Part shown: one piece after another, positions 13,190 to 24,700 of the stretch
Position numbering within the stretch: the first letter of the stretch is position 1
How the letters are laid out: every line of letters starts with the position of its first letter
NCBI GenBank assembly: GCA_963556195.1
Contig: OY744525.1
Location: 51,288,148 to 51,352,147, forward strand
Source of the DNA: Sepiola atlantica
Lineage: Eukaryota > Mollusca > Cephalopoda > Sepiida > Sepiolidae
Direction: 5' to 3'
Length of the DNA: 64,000 bases
Notes under the pieces: generated by a model
Databases searched by the model: none
What the model was told of the DNA's origin: nothing
The model's input: only the letters and a program-made list of their open reading frames with translations
Translations under genes and position numbers: made by a program

Positions 13190-14830
13190 CATTCTTACAC
13201 TCCCACCCCCAACCTCCTTGCCTTTGTCTCTTCCATTTATTTACCCAGCACCATCCACCCCACACCTCAATGCCTTTTATCTTGTTTTTAATTTTTACAT
13301 AGTTACATATTAATAAGTAAAACATTATAATAATAGACTTTCTTTCTCATACTCTCTCCCTTCCTCTCCCCCTCTCTCTATCTCCTTATCTCATATACAT
13401 TTACCAGGGATATCATTTTAAAAAATAACTCAGAGTTTAGCTGGAATTTCTAACTGCTAATATATCGATTTCAGCAATGGACAAAAACTTCCCTTTTTTA
13501 TAGATGAAATCGCTGTGACAACAATCTTTTTATATATAATATATTATATGTATGACCCGTTGTTACCTGGGATTTATTAATTTCAAAATGTATTTTGTAA
13601 GTATGTCTATGTTAAAAGTAAATAAAAAACGCTAATAGCTAAGGTGGATAACTCGTATTCTTTTAGTAAGAGTTATTTCCCTTAGTTGAGTTTTCTTTGA
13701 AAAATGTCTCTACTGACGAACTAGATTAAGTATTATTTTTAAATAATGTGTAACAAAATAACGTGTTAGCAGCAATAACAAATGAAAATTGACTAGTAAG
13801 AATCAAAGTTTGATTTGCCAGTTTAAATGCTATTTAGGTCCAACTTTTAAAATCCGAGCAACATTATTTTATATATTAGAAGAAAGAAAGAAGACTATCT
13901 CTACCTACCAGGTGTTGCCCGTGAGTCGTTTTACTTTAATTTTGTTCCCTTTTTTTACCTTTAAATTTTTTATTTTTTATATTGGTTTTAAAAAGTGAAA
14001 AACCTTTCATAATATAAAGTAGTATAAATGATTTTTGGGAAAAAATATATATTGAACAAAAATAAATGATGTTGCAAATGTGCAACAAATTGCATAAGCT
14101 TTTTACATGTATAACAAAATACTACAATATATGCATCTAAATAATCATAATACACTAGAGAAACATAAAATAATTTTTACTTACCATTATAATGACCAGA
14201 TTTAAAAGTTTAGTCTCTTTAATTAGGCAGATGACACACCGATGACACCCGCCGGTGACATCGAAGATACTGATTACCTATTTAGTGGGTGTGCTGATGC
14301 AACATCATACTGCCAACAGGCTCGTTGCAGATTAGAAACAAGTTGCAGTTGAACACATTTTAGGTGAATATTATAGTAAATAGGCATTTTGTTGGAATGT
14401 GTCATATTTGAAACAAAAAGCATTTAAGGGTTGATTATTATCATGTGTTTGTTTATACCAAATTATTATATTTGTAATAGGATTTTGACAGTTAAATTTA
14501 ATTATTATGCTATCGTTTAATCATTAAATTAATTAAAATTAATTAAACCATTTTTCCTTATAAAACTATGACTAATTTTGTTAAGATAATGTTGCTTTGA
14601 TCTCTATTAATAAATAATTGGATGTAACTAGCCTTCAAAACTTTCAATCTTTTAATAGATGAGGATTTGCTAATAATTTTTAAGCCAAATGACTTTCTAT
14701 TTGACAGTTTAAATCAAGAATATGATAGGAGTTGTCTACCTTAAGTTAAAAAATGTGTAAGCAAATAAAAAAAATAAAAATAGAATGACTTCATTACATT
14801 CCAGGAAACTAGTTATTGAGATAAAGATAG
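13190..14830. other. AT-rich intergenic stretch, no gene seen
   Basis: A pyrimidine-rich run follows the Penelope element (13190-13400). About 13799-13890 matches 52520-52600 (GCCAGTTTAAATGCTATTTAGGTC against GTCAGCTTAAATTCTACTTAGGTC), so it is an interspersed repeat. The remaining open frames have no recognisable content. Confidence 0.5.
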
Positions 14831-14832
14831 GG

Positions 14833-14945
14833 TGCTTGTATAATAAAAAGCCGAAAAAAAGATTTTTTTTGTCTTTTAGTGTTGGAGAGGTAAATAAGGG
14901 GCAGGTAACTCTTCACAACAGCTCTAGCTTTCGAACAATATTTTT

Positions 14946-14980
<35 letters not shown>

Positions 14981-15197
14981 CCCTAACCCTAACTCTAACG
15001 CTAACCCTAACCCTGTTATGTCTAATCGACGTTCTCCTTGCACAGTAGCCACATGTGCAACGCCAATTAAAGCCATCAGTTTTGATTACTGGAAAATCGT
15101 GTTTAAAATTCGTTGTAAGAGTTACCTGCCCCTTATTTACCTCTCCAACACTAAAAGACAAAAAAAACTTTTTTCCGGCTTTTTATTATACAAGCAT
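14833..15197. repeat. Fold-back element enclosing interstitial telomeric repeats
   Basis: The inverted arms 14833-14919 and 15111-15197 are nearly perfect (GGCAGGTAACTCTT and its complement are at the inner ends). Between them is (CCCTAA)n at 14946-15013, about ten units with few changes, followed by about 95 bases of unrecognised unique sequence. Confidence 0.85.
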
Positions 15198-15504
15198 CAA
15201 AGAGAGTCTTCACAGTTTGGCTGTGAAAAATTTGAATGTGATTTTGAAGCCTTTAAATTGCCGGATAGAAAGTTTATATGTCAAAGTCAACTATTATTGT
15301 TCTCTTTTGCTTTAAAAAAATATTTCTTGAAAATAAACCATTTTTTTTGTTGTTTCTGGTCACTTGTTAATACTCATAAAATCATTTGATACATTTTATT
15401 TCTATTTTCATTTCAAACTTTATAAAATGGCGATTATGTCGAAAACCCAAGATAACAATTTGAAAACGTGAACATTCAGGGGAAAGCAAAATTTAGAAAA
15501 GAAA

Positions 15505-15700
15505 ATGTTCGACTGCCAAATTTGTCAAAAACCATGCAAGAAAACTTCTCTGTTGAGTTTACATATAAGACTACATAACAGTGCGACTCTATCGATGCGA
15601 AATGTGCAGAAGAGTTTGAATTACTTACTAGACAGAGAGTTTGAATTACCTACTAGAAACCATCCTCGAGTGTATGTACAAGGGTTTGTCAGGACATGAG
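15505..15700 (+). pseudogene. C2H2 zinc-finger fragment
   Basis: One canonical finger, C-x2-C-x12-H-x3-H (C-Q-I-C ... H-I-R-L-H), starts at about 15508. The next finger start (C-E-M-C-R-R) lies in a different frame at about 15597, so the frame is broken. Probably debris of a multi-finger gene or a retrocopy. Confidence 0.6.
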
Positions 15701-16100
15701 GATACTTCACCCTACAAGTAAACCCTGACCAAATATTCAAAATAACATAGGATTCAAAGCCCAAATAAGAATCCCTCGGTATGGCTAACCAACACTGATT
15801 TATACGAGGAATGGTGCACCTTCTCCAAGTGATGTTGCATCTAGTAACATCACTAAGCTGGATACTCTACCAGACTAGCTAAATTCTTGTTCTGGAGTCC
15901 GGTAAGACCAAGAGACCACAAGAAAGATATACTACAACGTAGTTAACTGGTCAATTGGGTAGAGGAAAATTAATGTTCTTAACTAAGGAGAACTTTAATG
16001 GAAGATACAAATATCTATGTATCTCATATAGTGATCGAGTATTAGATCCTGGAAGGGGCCCCTTGATTTCTGAGAACTTCGACTGAAGTAAAATGAAACA
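15690..16100 (+). repeat. Interspersed repeat, reverse copy of 3113-3540
   Basis: It shares the paired GATGTTGC...GTAACATCACTA segment and the GACCACAAGAAAGAT segment with the 3.1-kb copy, in opposite orientation. It lies between the two pieces of zinc-finger debris. Confidence 0.65.
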
Positions 16101-16427
16101 AAAAAAGAGAAACGAAATACAAGGACCTCAAGAATGATTTAAAAACAACATGGTCTCTGAAAGAAATAAACATTATTCTGGTTGTAGTAGGAGCAACTGG
16201 CTTAACGAACAGAAAATCTTTAAAAATACTTAGAAGCAATACCTAGAAGACCAATCTGTAGCGAAATACAGGTAGCAGCCATAAAAGGGGCAACGTCTAT
16301 CCTTAAAAGAGCCCTCGGATATAAACTTAAATCGTAACGAAATCAAGTGTTAGCTTCAGGAGGGAACTGCTTGATTTCTTCGAATTAATTGAAGTAAAAT
16401 AATAAAAACAAGAAACGCCTTTTCACT

Positions 16428-16625
16428 GTGAAGTGTGAAAAAAAAAAGGTTCTCCCGGGAGAGAAAAATTTGCAGTGTGAAGTATGTGGCAAAACTTTCT
16501 CACAGAATGAACATTTGAAATGCCACATTGCTCTGCCGTATACATGTGAAACATGTGGCAAAGCATTTGCACAACATGGTAATTTAAAGAGTAATATGAA
16601 CACTCATTTGAAAGACACATACTGA
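16428..16625 (+). pseudogene. Two degenerate C2H2 zinc fingers
   Basis: The frame starts after an L-P-G-E-K-like linker. Finger one has C-E-V-C-G-K-T-F and H but the linker and second His are deleted. Finger two has C-E-T-C-G-K-A-F, but its first His is Asn. Neither can bind zinc normally. It stops at 16623-16625. A loose repeat follows at 16621-16820 (about 55-60 bp units with GCATGACAGAC). Confidence 0.7.
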
Positions 16626-16877
16626 CGAAAATGCTACTTCAAATGTAAGCATGACAGACTAACGAAAATGCTATTATAGAGGTGCTTGGATGAATCTAAA
16701 ATAAAATTTTGTTTCAAAACGTAAGCATGACAGACGGTTGAGAATGCTATTGCAAATTGTAAGGATGACAGACCAACGAAAATTCTATTTCAAACATAAG
16801 CGTGACAGACAGATATATGGAGAACGACTTTTATAGAGATGAGTGAACATATTTAAAATAAAATGAGTTTATGTTTT

Positions 16878-17009
16878 GGAATTTTTGAGATGGGGATTCA
16901 AAATTTGTATTATTTGGATTACTATTCTCATGACTGTTATTTTGACAACATTTCGGTCGATGTAAACTCAAACATTTTTTAGGTGCATCTTTTAAATTTG
17001 GGAATCTTC

Positions 17010-17012
<3 letters not shown>
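16878..17012 (-). mobile_element. SINE family A, 3' part
   Basis: The reverse complement carries the family A tail (CCGAAATGTTGTCAAAATAA, then AGTAATCCAAATAATACAAA). The tRNA head is absent. It ends at an AT microsatellite. Confidence 0.65.
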
Positions 17013-17083
<71 letters not shown>

Positions 17084-17252
17084 TCGGAAGTTTTTCAACC
17101 ATTAAAACTATATGGGGGGAAAAAAAAAAACCCAAAACACTTTTGCCCCAAGTCCTTCGGTGGAAAATTACTTTTTTTGTAAGTCAATTTACTTTTTACA
17201 GTTAGTTTGCTTCCAAGAATTTACGCAAGTCTTAATTTACGCTAATCTTGTA

Positions 17253-17337
<85 letters not shown>

Positions 17338-17395
17338 TGCTTTGTTTATTATCTATGTACGTATACGTTTCGTCCTTTATAATCGGGACTCATCA

Positions 17396-17469
<74 letters not shown>

Positions 17470-17562
17470 TGATTGATCAAGTTCAAATATGTTAATAAAG
17501 TGAACATAAAACCATTTTTTTCAAGAGTGTTCAATACTAAGTAGAGCATTTATAAAATACTT

Positions 17563-17631
<69 letters not shown>
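17012..17631. repeat. Cluster of (TA)n microsatellites
   Basis: Near-pure TA runs occur at 17012-17080, 17249-17331, 17397-17465 and 17568-17631, separated by 60-170 bases of unique sequence. One separator holds a hammerhead ribozyme. Confidence 0.95.
17354..17400 (-). ncRNA. Hammerhead ribozyme, type I, short stem III
   Basis: On the minus strand, CTGATGA (17396-17390) is followed by stem II GTCC/GGAC (17389-17386 with 17375-17372, 10-nt loop), then GAAA (17371-17368). The palindromic stem III ACG-TATA-CGT follows, and A at 17358 is the cleavage-site nucleotide. CATA (17357-17354) pairs with TATG (17400-17397) as stem I. All invariant core bases are present. Family knowledge: hammerheads with minimal stem III are carried by Penelope-like elements and small retrozymes. 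It is not next to an identifiable element here; long (TA)n lies on either side. Confidence 0.85.
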
Positions 17632-17634
<3 letters not shown>

Positions 17635-17663
17635 TATATGAAAGGATAAAAATAATCCGACGG

Positions 17664-18116
17664 TATGAAATTAAAAATGGAAAAGCGGAAGACCTTTTTC
17701 GCTCAACGTTTCGCCCAAATTTCACGTGGGCTTTGTCAAGAGCGGACGAAGAATACAAAAATGACAAAAGACGAGAAAGTCTGTAAATTATCGGGGAATA
17801 TATATAGTGGTTGGGTTCATGTTGAGATGAAGGGTATGCAAAAAAAAAAAAAAAAAAATAAAAAAATAGAAATAAATATATATATATATGCACATAAATG
17901 TGATCGAGATATATATATATAACACATATACATACATATATATCAAATATACATAGAAGTAGCATTGGAAAAGAAGAGGAGAAAATAAATGTTTTTTTTT
18001 TTTTTTTTTCGTCTTTTGTCATTTTTGTATTCTTCGTCCGCTCTTGACAAAGCCCACGTGAAATTTGGGCGAAACGTTGAGCGAAAAAGGTCTTCCGCTT
18101 TTCCATTTTTAATTTC

Positions 18117-18118
<2 letters not shown>
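17664..18118. repeat. Perfect inverted repeat with about 115-bp arms
   Basis: Arms 17664-17779 and about 18005-18118 are reverse complements with no difference that I can see, so they translate identically on opposite strands. Each contains GGGCGAAACGTT preceded by GCCCACGTGAAATTT, a hammerhead-like stem II plus GAAA. The spacer (about 225 bases) is AT-rich with poly-A and poly-T at its junctions. Confidence 0.85.
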
Positions 18119-18147
<29 letters not shown>

Positions 18148-18208
18148 AAAAATTGACAAACGGAAAACAAGTTAAAGTGCAGAAGAAAACAAAAACAAGA
18201 GATTTTTT

Positions 18209-18239
18209 GACCGGTTTCGTTCGTGGCGAACGTCTTCAT
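18209..18239 (-). ncRNA. Decayed hammerhead-like core
   Basis: The minus strand reads ATGAAGA, C, GTTCG-CCA-CGAAC stem II, GAAA, then the palindrome ACCGGT and C. It differs from a working hammerhead by losing the first core C and by an extra base before stem II. Related sequence occurs at about 54910-54945 (minus). Probably inactive. Confidence 0.4.
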
Positions 18240-18305
18240 TGTCATTTTTTCACACATTTTGTCCACCACGACATTTCATTTTCATGAATTATCGTGTACC
18301 TTACC

Positions 18306-18348
<43 letters not shown>

Positions 18349-18693
18349 ACCTACTCCCAAACACCCTCAACCAGAGATGAGGTGAGCCATCTAAGAGACC
18401 TGAAAAGGATAGTTTTAGCAGTGTCCTGGAGGTCTCCATAGTTTTCGTTTTTGTCGCTTTACTTAAGATGTTCTCCTAAAAGATTCTATCAAGTTACTTT
18501 TCCTAGTAACAACATCTTATATAAATAGAGATTTTTTCCGTCCGTCCATCAGTCACAAATTTTTTAAACGTAATAAATACATTGCCACATTTGTCACATT
18601 TCGAAATATCAGAGATCGAAACTACTTTTAGAAATGGAAAATATTGCATTAATACTAAAAAATAAATTGCCGACAAATAATGCAGATGTCATG

Positions 18694-18760
18694 ACCGGAA
18701 ATCGAAATTGAAACCGTGAGATATTCAGTCTGAGGTTCTACCAACTGACCTATTTGGACT
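18694..18760 (-). pseudogene. tRNA-Phe-like SINE head or tRNA pseudogene
   Basis: The minus strand reads as a cloverleaf-like sequence: TAGGTCAGTTGG (A box), an anticodon arm with loop CTGAATA (GAA, Phe), and TTTCGATTTCC near the B box. The T and acceptor arms are mutated. It is followed on the minus strand by unique AT-rich sequence, suggesting a SINE rather than a working tRNA. Confidence 0.55.
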
Positions 18761-18764
18761 TTCT

Positions 18765-20520
18765 TATAAACAGAGCTTAAAACATTACTCTAGCAAAATA
18801 ATTATAGCTTTGGCGTGACATCATAGATTTATGACTTACGTCATGTTTCAAAACATGAATTCAAACATAATCGATAATAAAATATAAATTAATGAGTAAA
18901 CATTATCAATAGCGTTTCAAATTATTTTAATAGTCTAAAACAATTTATTTTGCTTTACTCACTTATTGTATGTAGTTCTTTCACAATTATATAATCCTCC
19001 CAGCCTAGCAAAAATATGCGACCAGAGAGAGCATATATTTTCTAGTTAAAAAAAAAAGAGTCGGAAATTAAAAGCTGTTTGTATACACATTGGTCTTTAT
19101 TATAGAGTGGGGAATATGCTTTGCATTTTATAAATTCACTTCTGTCTTTGCTTTCAATTGTTGTATAATTGTCATTAAATTATGTCATTGTATTTCTAAA
19201 AATAAATTCGAAAAGTTTTTTGATTCTTGGTAAAACTCAAACTATCCTTAAACTCTGAACATTTTTAAAAAATTCATATCTATCTCCCCCCCCCCCCCCC
19301 CCAATATTATATCCTTTTATTTTTCTGGTCTCTTCTAAGGGACACATTATCGAACAAATATGAACCGCAACTTTCACCAACTTTGAGTAAAATTGCAGTT
19401 TGTCTTCACTGAATTGTTTACAAGAAAACGTTTACAATTAGGGTTAGGATGAAGGTATGGTATTTGGTCAGACTGCAGAACAAACACATATCTTCACTAC
19501 GACTAGGACGATGGTAAAGAAGAGAAAGAAATTGAGCCAACTACTTACAACGTGTCAACGAGACATCAACTGTTTTCTGTCAATGAGAAGACGATCAGAG
19601 TTAATCGGTGGGGGTTGAAAGGATTCCCAGTTTAAGGTTAAAGAGAAAAAGTCTACTTGGTGACGGCTTCCGGTCTTGAAATCGGAAATTGACACGCCGA
19701 GTTTATCAAAAAACAGTTACCCATTATATTTTAGGTAGGATGTTTTTTGGGGGGAGGGGCAATTGATAATTTTTTTCATCATGTTTTTTAATTATTAACA
19801 CGTACGAAAATAAAACTGGTTATCATATAATAGCGTTTTAAGGGCATATAACTAGATTTTTGGGGAGGGGGTTGTAAATTGTGTGTATTTTTTTGAGGGG
19901 AGGGTAACAAAAACAGCCATATGTTGCCACCCGGACTTAAGGTTATTAGTACAATTTATAACTAACCCTTTAACTCCATTTAATATTACATCTTGAATTT
20001 CTCCTTGTCACTGGACTTTAGAAATTTATTCCAGCACAAATATACCTGGGGGACAAATTTAAGTTTACACAGGGTAACTTGTTACAAGAATTAATTACAA
20101 CTTACCCCATGATAAGCATAAATGAACTATAATACTTGACTTTTGTCTTTCAACTTTTAGTTATGCCAGAAATTGCTTTCTATTTGACAGTTTAAAGGCT
20201 TCAAAATTAGTATTATTTGGATTATTCGGACTACTGTTCTTATCTTGGATGTGTCACGACCCATATTTGTGACTAAAGATATTTATATTTTTGGCCATTT
20301 TTAACTTCGTCAGTCTAGCTAACGATGTTTTGTTAGCTTGAGGAGTTGTCTGTCGGACGAGAACTGATAAGCAAAAACATGAACACAATACACAGTGAAG
20401 GAAACACAAACAAATATATGCAAAGTTCCGAATCCGTTCGTCGAACACTCTCGACTAGTCTTCTATCTGTGCCCGCTTCTAGCTACATATAGATCTTAAT
20501 TTCCCTTAATTACGTGACAG
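18765..20520. other. Intergenic AT-rich repeats, no gene seen
   Basis: Contains poly-C at 19286-19304, a piece of the fold-back family with GCCACCCGGACTTAAGG at about 19735-19945, and a truncated SINE A tail at 20205-20250. No supportable coding frame. Confidence 0.5.
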
Positions 20521-20675
20521 TTTCCGTTGGCCGAGTGGATATGGTGACCGCTTGCAGATTCTAGGCTGACTCTGTGAAGCGGGTTCGCGCCTCCCGACCG
20601 TCTGAAATTGTTACTTTCCTGCACTGATGAGAGCAATAAGCTTGAAACGCTAGCGTCTGTAGGTATTAATAATTT
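20521..20675 (+). mobile_element. tRNA-derived SINE ending in a hammerhead ribozyme
   Basis: The head has a perfect A box, TGGCCGAGTGG (20528-20538), and a near-consensus B box, GGTTCGCGCC (20582-20591), spaced as in Leu/Ser-type tRNAs. About 25 bases later comes a complete hammerhead (20618-20663), then AT-rich DNA. Inference: a pol III SINE whose 3' part is self-cleaving. The 3' tail is not a clear LINE tail. Confidence 0.7.
20618..20663 (+). ncRNA. Hammerhead ribozyme, type I, within a SINE
   Basis: Stem I is CCTGCA (20618-20623) with TGTAGG (20658-20663, one G-U pair). Then come CTGATGA (20624-20630), stem II GAGC/GCTT around the AATAA loop (one G-U pair), GAAA (20644-20647), stem III ACGC-TA-GCGT, and C at 20657 as the cleavage-site base. 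Every invariant core residue is present, so self-cleavage between 20657 and 20658 is expected. Confidence 0.88.
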
Positions 20676-21387
20676 AATATTTATTTATAAATATTATATA
20701 TATATATATATATAACTGAAGAAAGTTTTATTTCAGAAATTTGGTCCTCGAAGGATAGGAGATAGACGTATTATTGTTTAAGTGAAATGTTATGCGATGT
20801 GTGTGTCAACATGAAATGGAAAAAAAGTTTTTTGGTCAATGTGTGAGATGATAGAGGTTTCATTTATTAGCTCGGGAATATGTCAATATCCAACTTGTCC
20901 TTATTAAATCCCACGTTAGTAGATGGAAAAGGATGATTCCGTCTCCTAATCTGGTTAGCAAGCTAGTCCGAGTTTTTCGTAAAAGGGGTGTTTCTCCACC
21001 GATGCGTACACTGCAAAATAATTTCAGTAACTGATTTCTTAGTAAAATTCTTTAATTTCCCACACGTGGTTTTGGTCTGGGAATTAGCATACTGTACGCT
21101 ATGACCACTCGTATCCTTCTCTATTGTTTTATTATATTCCTTTTCCGGGCTGCTCCTTTGTAACTACATCCGGTATCAATTGCTGCGAGGGATGAAAAGT
21201 GAAAGAAAGGACCAAGCATGCCGTAGTCGCTGTTGTTCACATACGCCTTCCTCCTCTCTTAGTAGTTGTTGGGAGCGAGGCTTGTTCGCTTACGCCCCCC
21301 TCTCTCCCAGCAGTCAAGCGAGAGCAAGGCTCGCTCACGCACGCTTTCCTTTTCTCCAAGTGGTCAGCAAGTGAATCATATGACTCA

Positions 21388-21700
21388 ATCGTAACAGATA
21401 TTATTCTTACAACGTTTCAGCCGATGTAATCTTCAACAGATTTATCTTGTCGAACTTGGTAATCATTCTGTCGAACTTGGAAATCTGTACAGAATTTTGA
21501 ACGAAACACTTTATTTAATCCACGGGAGAAACTTACTTTCATTCCGTCAGCCATGACTGGGTAGAAGTCTTAACTAATTCGTAATTGTATTGTTAGTATT
21601 GCTCGCACTGAGGATTGAACCTTCAACCTCCAGAAGACTGTGATTTTTACTTAGCACTTTATTGTTACGCCACTGGTCCTAGCTTCAAAATTACTTTTGA
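21388..21700 (-). mobile_element. SINE family A, near full length
   Basis: Minus strand: a tRNA-like head with GGTTCAATCC (B box, complement at about 21610-21622), then the body with CATGGCTGACGGAATGAAAG, and the tail near the GCTGAAACGTTGTAAGAATA end. Same order as the copies at 39.7 kb and 54 kb. Confidence 0.75.
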
Positions 21701-24700
21701 ATCTCCAAGTGCGAAGCACGATAATACACATACACAAATCAGCCATTTTAATAAACTATTATTAATACATTCAAAAATGTATTTACTATTGTAACTCTTT
21801 AATTTGAATTTAAGTATTATGGATCATTTATGCTGTAGTTATATACAGAGAAACCCAAATAAAAAATGTTTTAAAATGGTTTATATGCAAGTGGCTCTAG
21901 GCAGCATTTCTGGTAAAAACAATGAATACAAAAATGTTTATTTTCAACTCAATCAAAGTCTCTCCACTTAAATACAAAATTGTGTTCGGCAAATACCTGA
22001 GATTTTGCCCAAATGATAAAATGTGACAAAATCCCAAAATGAAACAATTAGGATTTTGAAATTAGAGTGTGTTTCCTATTTCGCCACAGCACTTCACTTA
22101 AAACACCTCGTTCGTTGTGACAACCCACCTTCACCCACTCCTCACCTTAAGAACCCTAGGTGTCTCTCTTTGAAGAAGACTTAAGTATCCCTTCTTCAAC
22201 TTCTATGTTGAACTCTTCTCACAGCGATTTCTACTAAGCCTTTCGCATGTAGCTGCTACACATCCGTCCTACTATAGATATGTGCACTTATGTCCTGCTA
22301 TAGATAGTCGCACACACATATCACATCTGTAGTGAACTCAAAAGAGCAACATGAGAAGGCAAATGGCGTTCATTTCAACTCCCTTTTTTCACTGCGTTGA
22401 CCGATACCCTTTCTTTGTCTCTGACATAGAAGAAAGGGAAATCTTGTGGAAACACACTGGCTGAAAACTTCGCCCAATCAAGGAACGACACGCCAGTGAC
22501 CAACGTGAGATTTTAGCCCTTATAAAAGCAGCAGTAGGCCTCTTGCTCTCTCTCTTCCTTTTTCCATTCCAGACGACAGCACACACACACGGAGGTCGCT
22601 GTCCACCTCCTCCTCCCTCGTGGCTTGAGCGAGGGAGGGAGGAGGCATAAAGAAGTATGGAATATCTTTTATTTCTCCTCACGAAACAAAGAACTCGCAT
22701 CCAAACACATACACATATCACATTGCCACAAATAAACAAACAAAACTTTCCACACTCGCATTCATATAAGTATAATTTCTGTATCTCTCACACGCATATA
22801 CTCACTAAGAAATATATACAGATATTTTTCTAAAACTCGTGTACACTCAACAAACTTTCTCTACCAAAACTACGGGTTACCTAAACGAAAAATGAACACT
22901 TTCTTCACATGAACTGATCTTTAAATGTCCGTCTCACATGTAAAATTAGTTATATAAATGTTTGTTATTATAATAATGTTTTCCTTTCTTTCCTTTGTTG
23001 TTTCCTTTGTTGATTTTAATCGCTTAGACATTTTGGTTCCCACGTGGTCGATTAATAATTCCATATCTTATATTCTGTGCGTAACGCAAATAGGAAACAA
23101 TTTACTAAGTAAACCCCAAATATAAATTCTTAATAGTATTTCCCTTAAAATAATTTGTGACCCGAATAGCAATATTTATCCCAATAATATAAGGATTAAA
23201 AACCTTAAGTTAATCAAGGCCCTTCAATTGTAAACGAATTAGACCACGTGGGGACCCCAAAGAAATATGGTCCTCGAGTGTTGGGATTGCATGCTGCCAT
23301 ATTGGAATCCTCTCACAACATCTCCCTTTAAACCATAATTGGTTTACCCCTGACATACTATTATCTGAATACATCTTAACAACAAATTTCATCATCATAA
23401 AGATTTCATCCCAGAACATTTTTCTACTTTTTTCCAAGATTACATATGAATGTTGTATCGTTTGGATGTTTCAATATATATATATACAACTTTTGTATCT
23501 TTTTAATATTTACTTGTTGTATTTCTTTATATCTTTTATTCTTAATTTACATTGAGGGGAAGATATCTTTACACAGCTATACACCTGTAGCAGTTGCATG
23601 ACAGACCTATTTTGTTTGTATGTATGTGCAATATCTTGCATTATGTTGAGTTGTGGTTAGGCTTGGCACATGCAAAATGATATCTTGACTTATATAACTG
23701 TGTATGCATGAGGACACTTCTGCACAGACTCAACTCTAATCCCCACTCAGAGAATTGATGCCAAAAGATGATTCAGTTCCCGAGTAGATTTTGTCACGGC
23801 AAGACATCCTATCCTGTTCTCGTCCTTCGCCAGAAGCTGCCAGGCGAGATGAAACTCCAGGATACCACATTCTGTTTTTGACAAAAGCCAGCCTACCAAA
23901 CAACTCTCTTTATGTTCCAGTGTTCCCTTTGAATAAAGTTGATCTATATTTTAGTGGAGATGTTGGTGTTTTCCATGGAAGATGGTGACGCTTTTCTTAT
24001 TCAATATTCAATTCCAGTCATATACAGTCACGACGGGACCTCTGTTGGGGACGACAGATTTGCGAACATGACAAAGATAATTAAAAGAAAAATATAAGTC
24101 CGGGAATTTGGCTCATAGGATGATCCCAGGTTCTATAATCAATGACAGAGCGTGATGGGATGGGGATTTCTCCTGGTTAAGACCGCACAGAGTAGGAAGG
24201 AAGTGAGCATGCATAAAACGACAACACGAACACGAGACAAAATGTAAATAATATTTATTTATAGATATTAAAATAAGGGATAAATATATTTGTAAAAACA
24301 AAACAAAAGAAAACATGAAAACAAAAGTATAGTCTTAAGAGGGCGGGGGGGATTGTCTATCTTAGTCCTATAGCAGCAGGATTCATTTTTCACACAAAAG
24401 CATACATATATATATAAAATAGCCCTGGGGGCAAATGTCCGAGAAGAAAGTATCAGAGCAATTGGCAACTTATGGGTGGATATATTATTCATGTGAGGAT
24501 CGGTATTTCTGGCAAGTCATAGTGGCCACGCTTCTCTGCAAATGTAGTTTTCATTTTTCGTTAACATGTCTTTCGGGGATTTCTCAACAGCGGGTCTTAT
24601 CTCTCACTGAGATTCACGCGTTTTCTTCAAGAACCAATCTCGGGTCGTTCATTCTGCATTCTGTATATCTCCCGGCTTTCGTATGGGTATTTTACGGTAT

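Noticed and set aside
15018..15389. Open frames over the telomeric fold-back
   Set aside because: They begin within CCCTAA repeats or inverted arms and show no domain.
18694..18760. A working tRNA-Phe gene
   Set aside because: Anticodon loop fits, but the acceptor and T arms have several mismatches, and it looks like a SINE head.
22389..22739. A 116-codon minus frame with basic stretches
   Set aside because: Low-complexity purine-rich sequence, no recognisable domain, no supporting splice sites.
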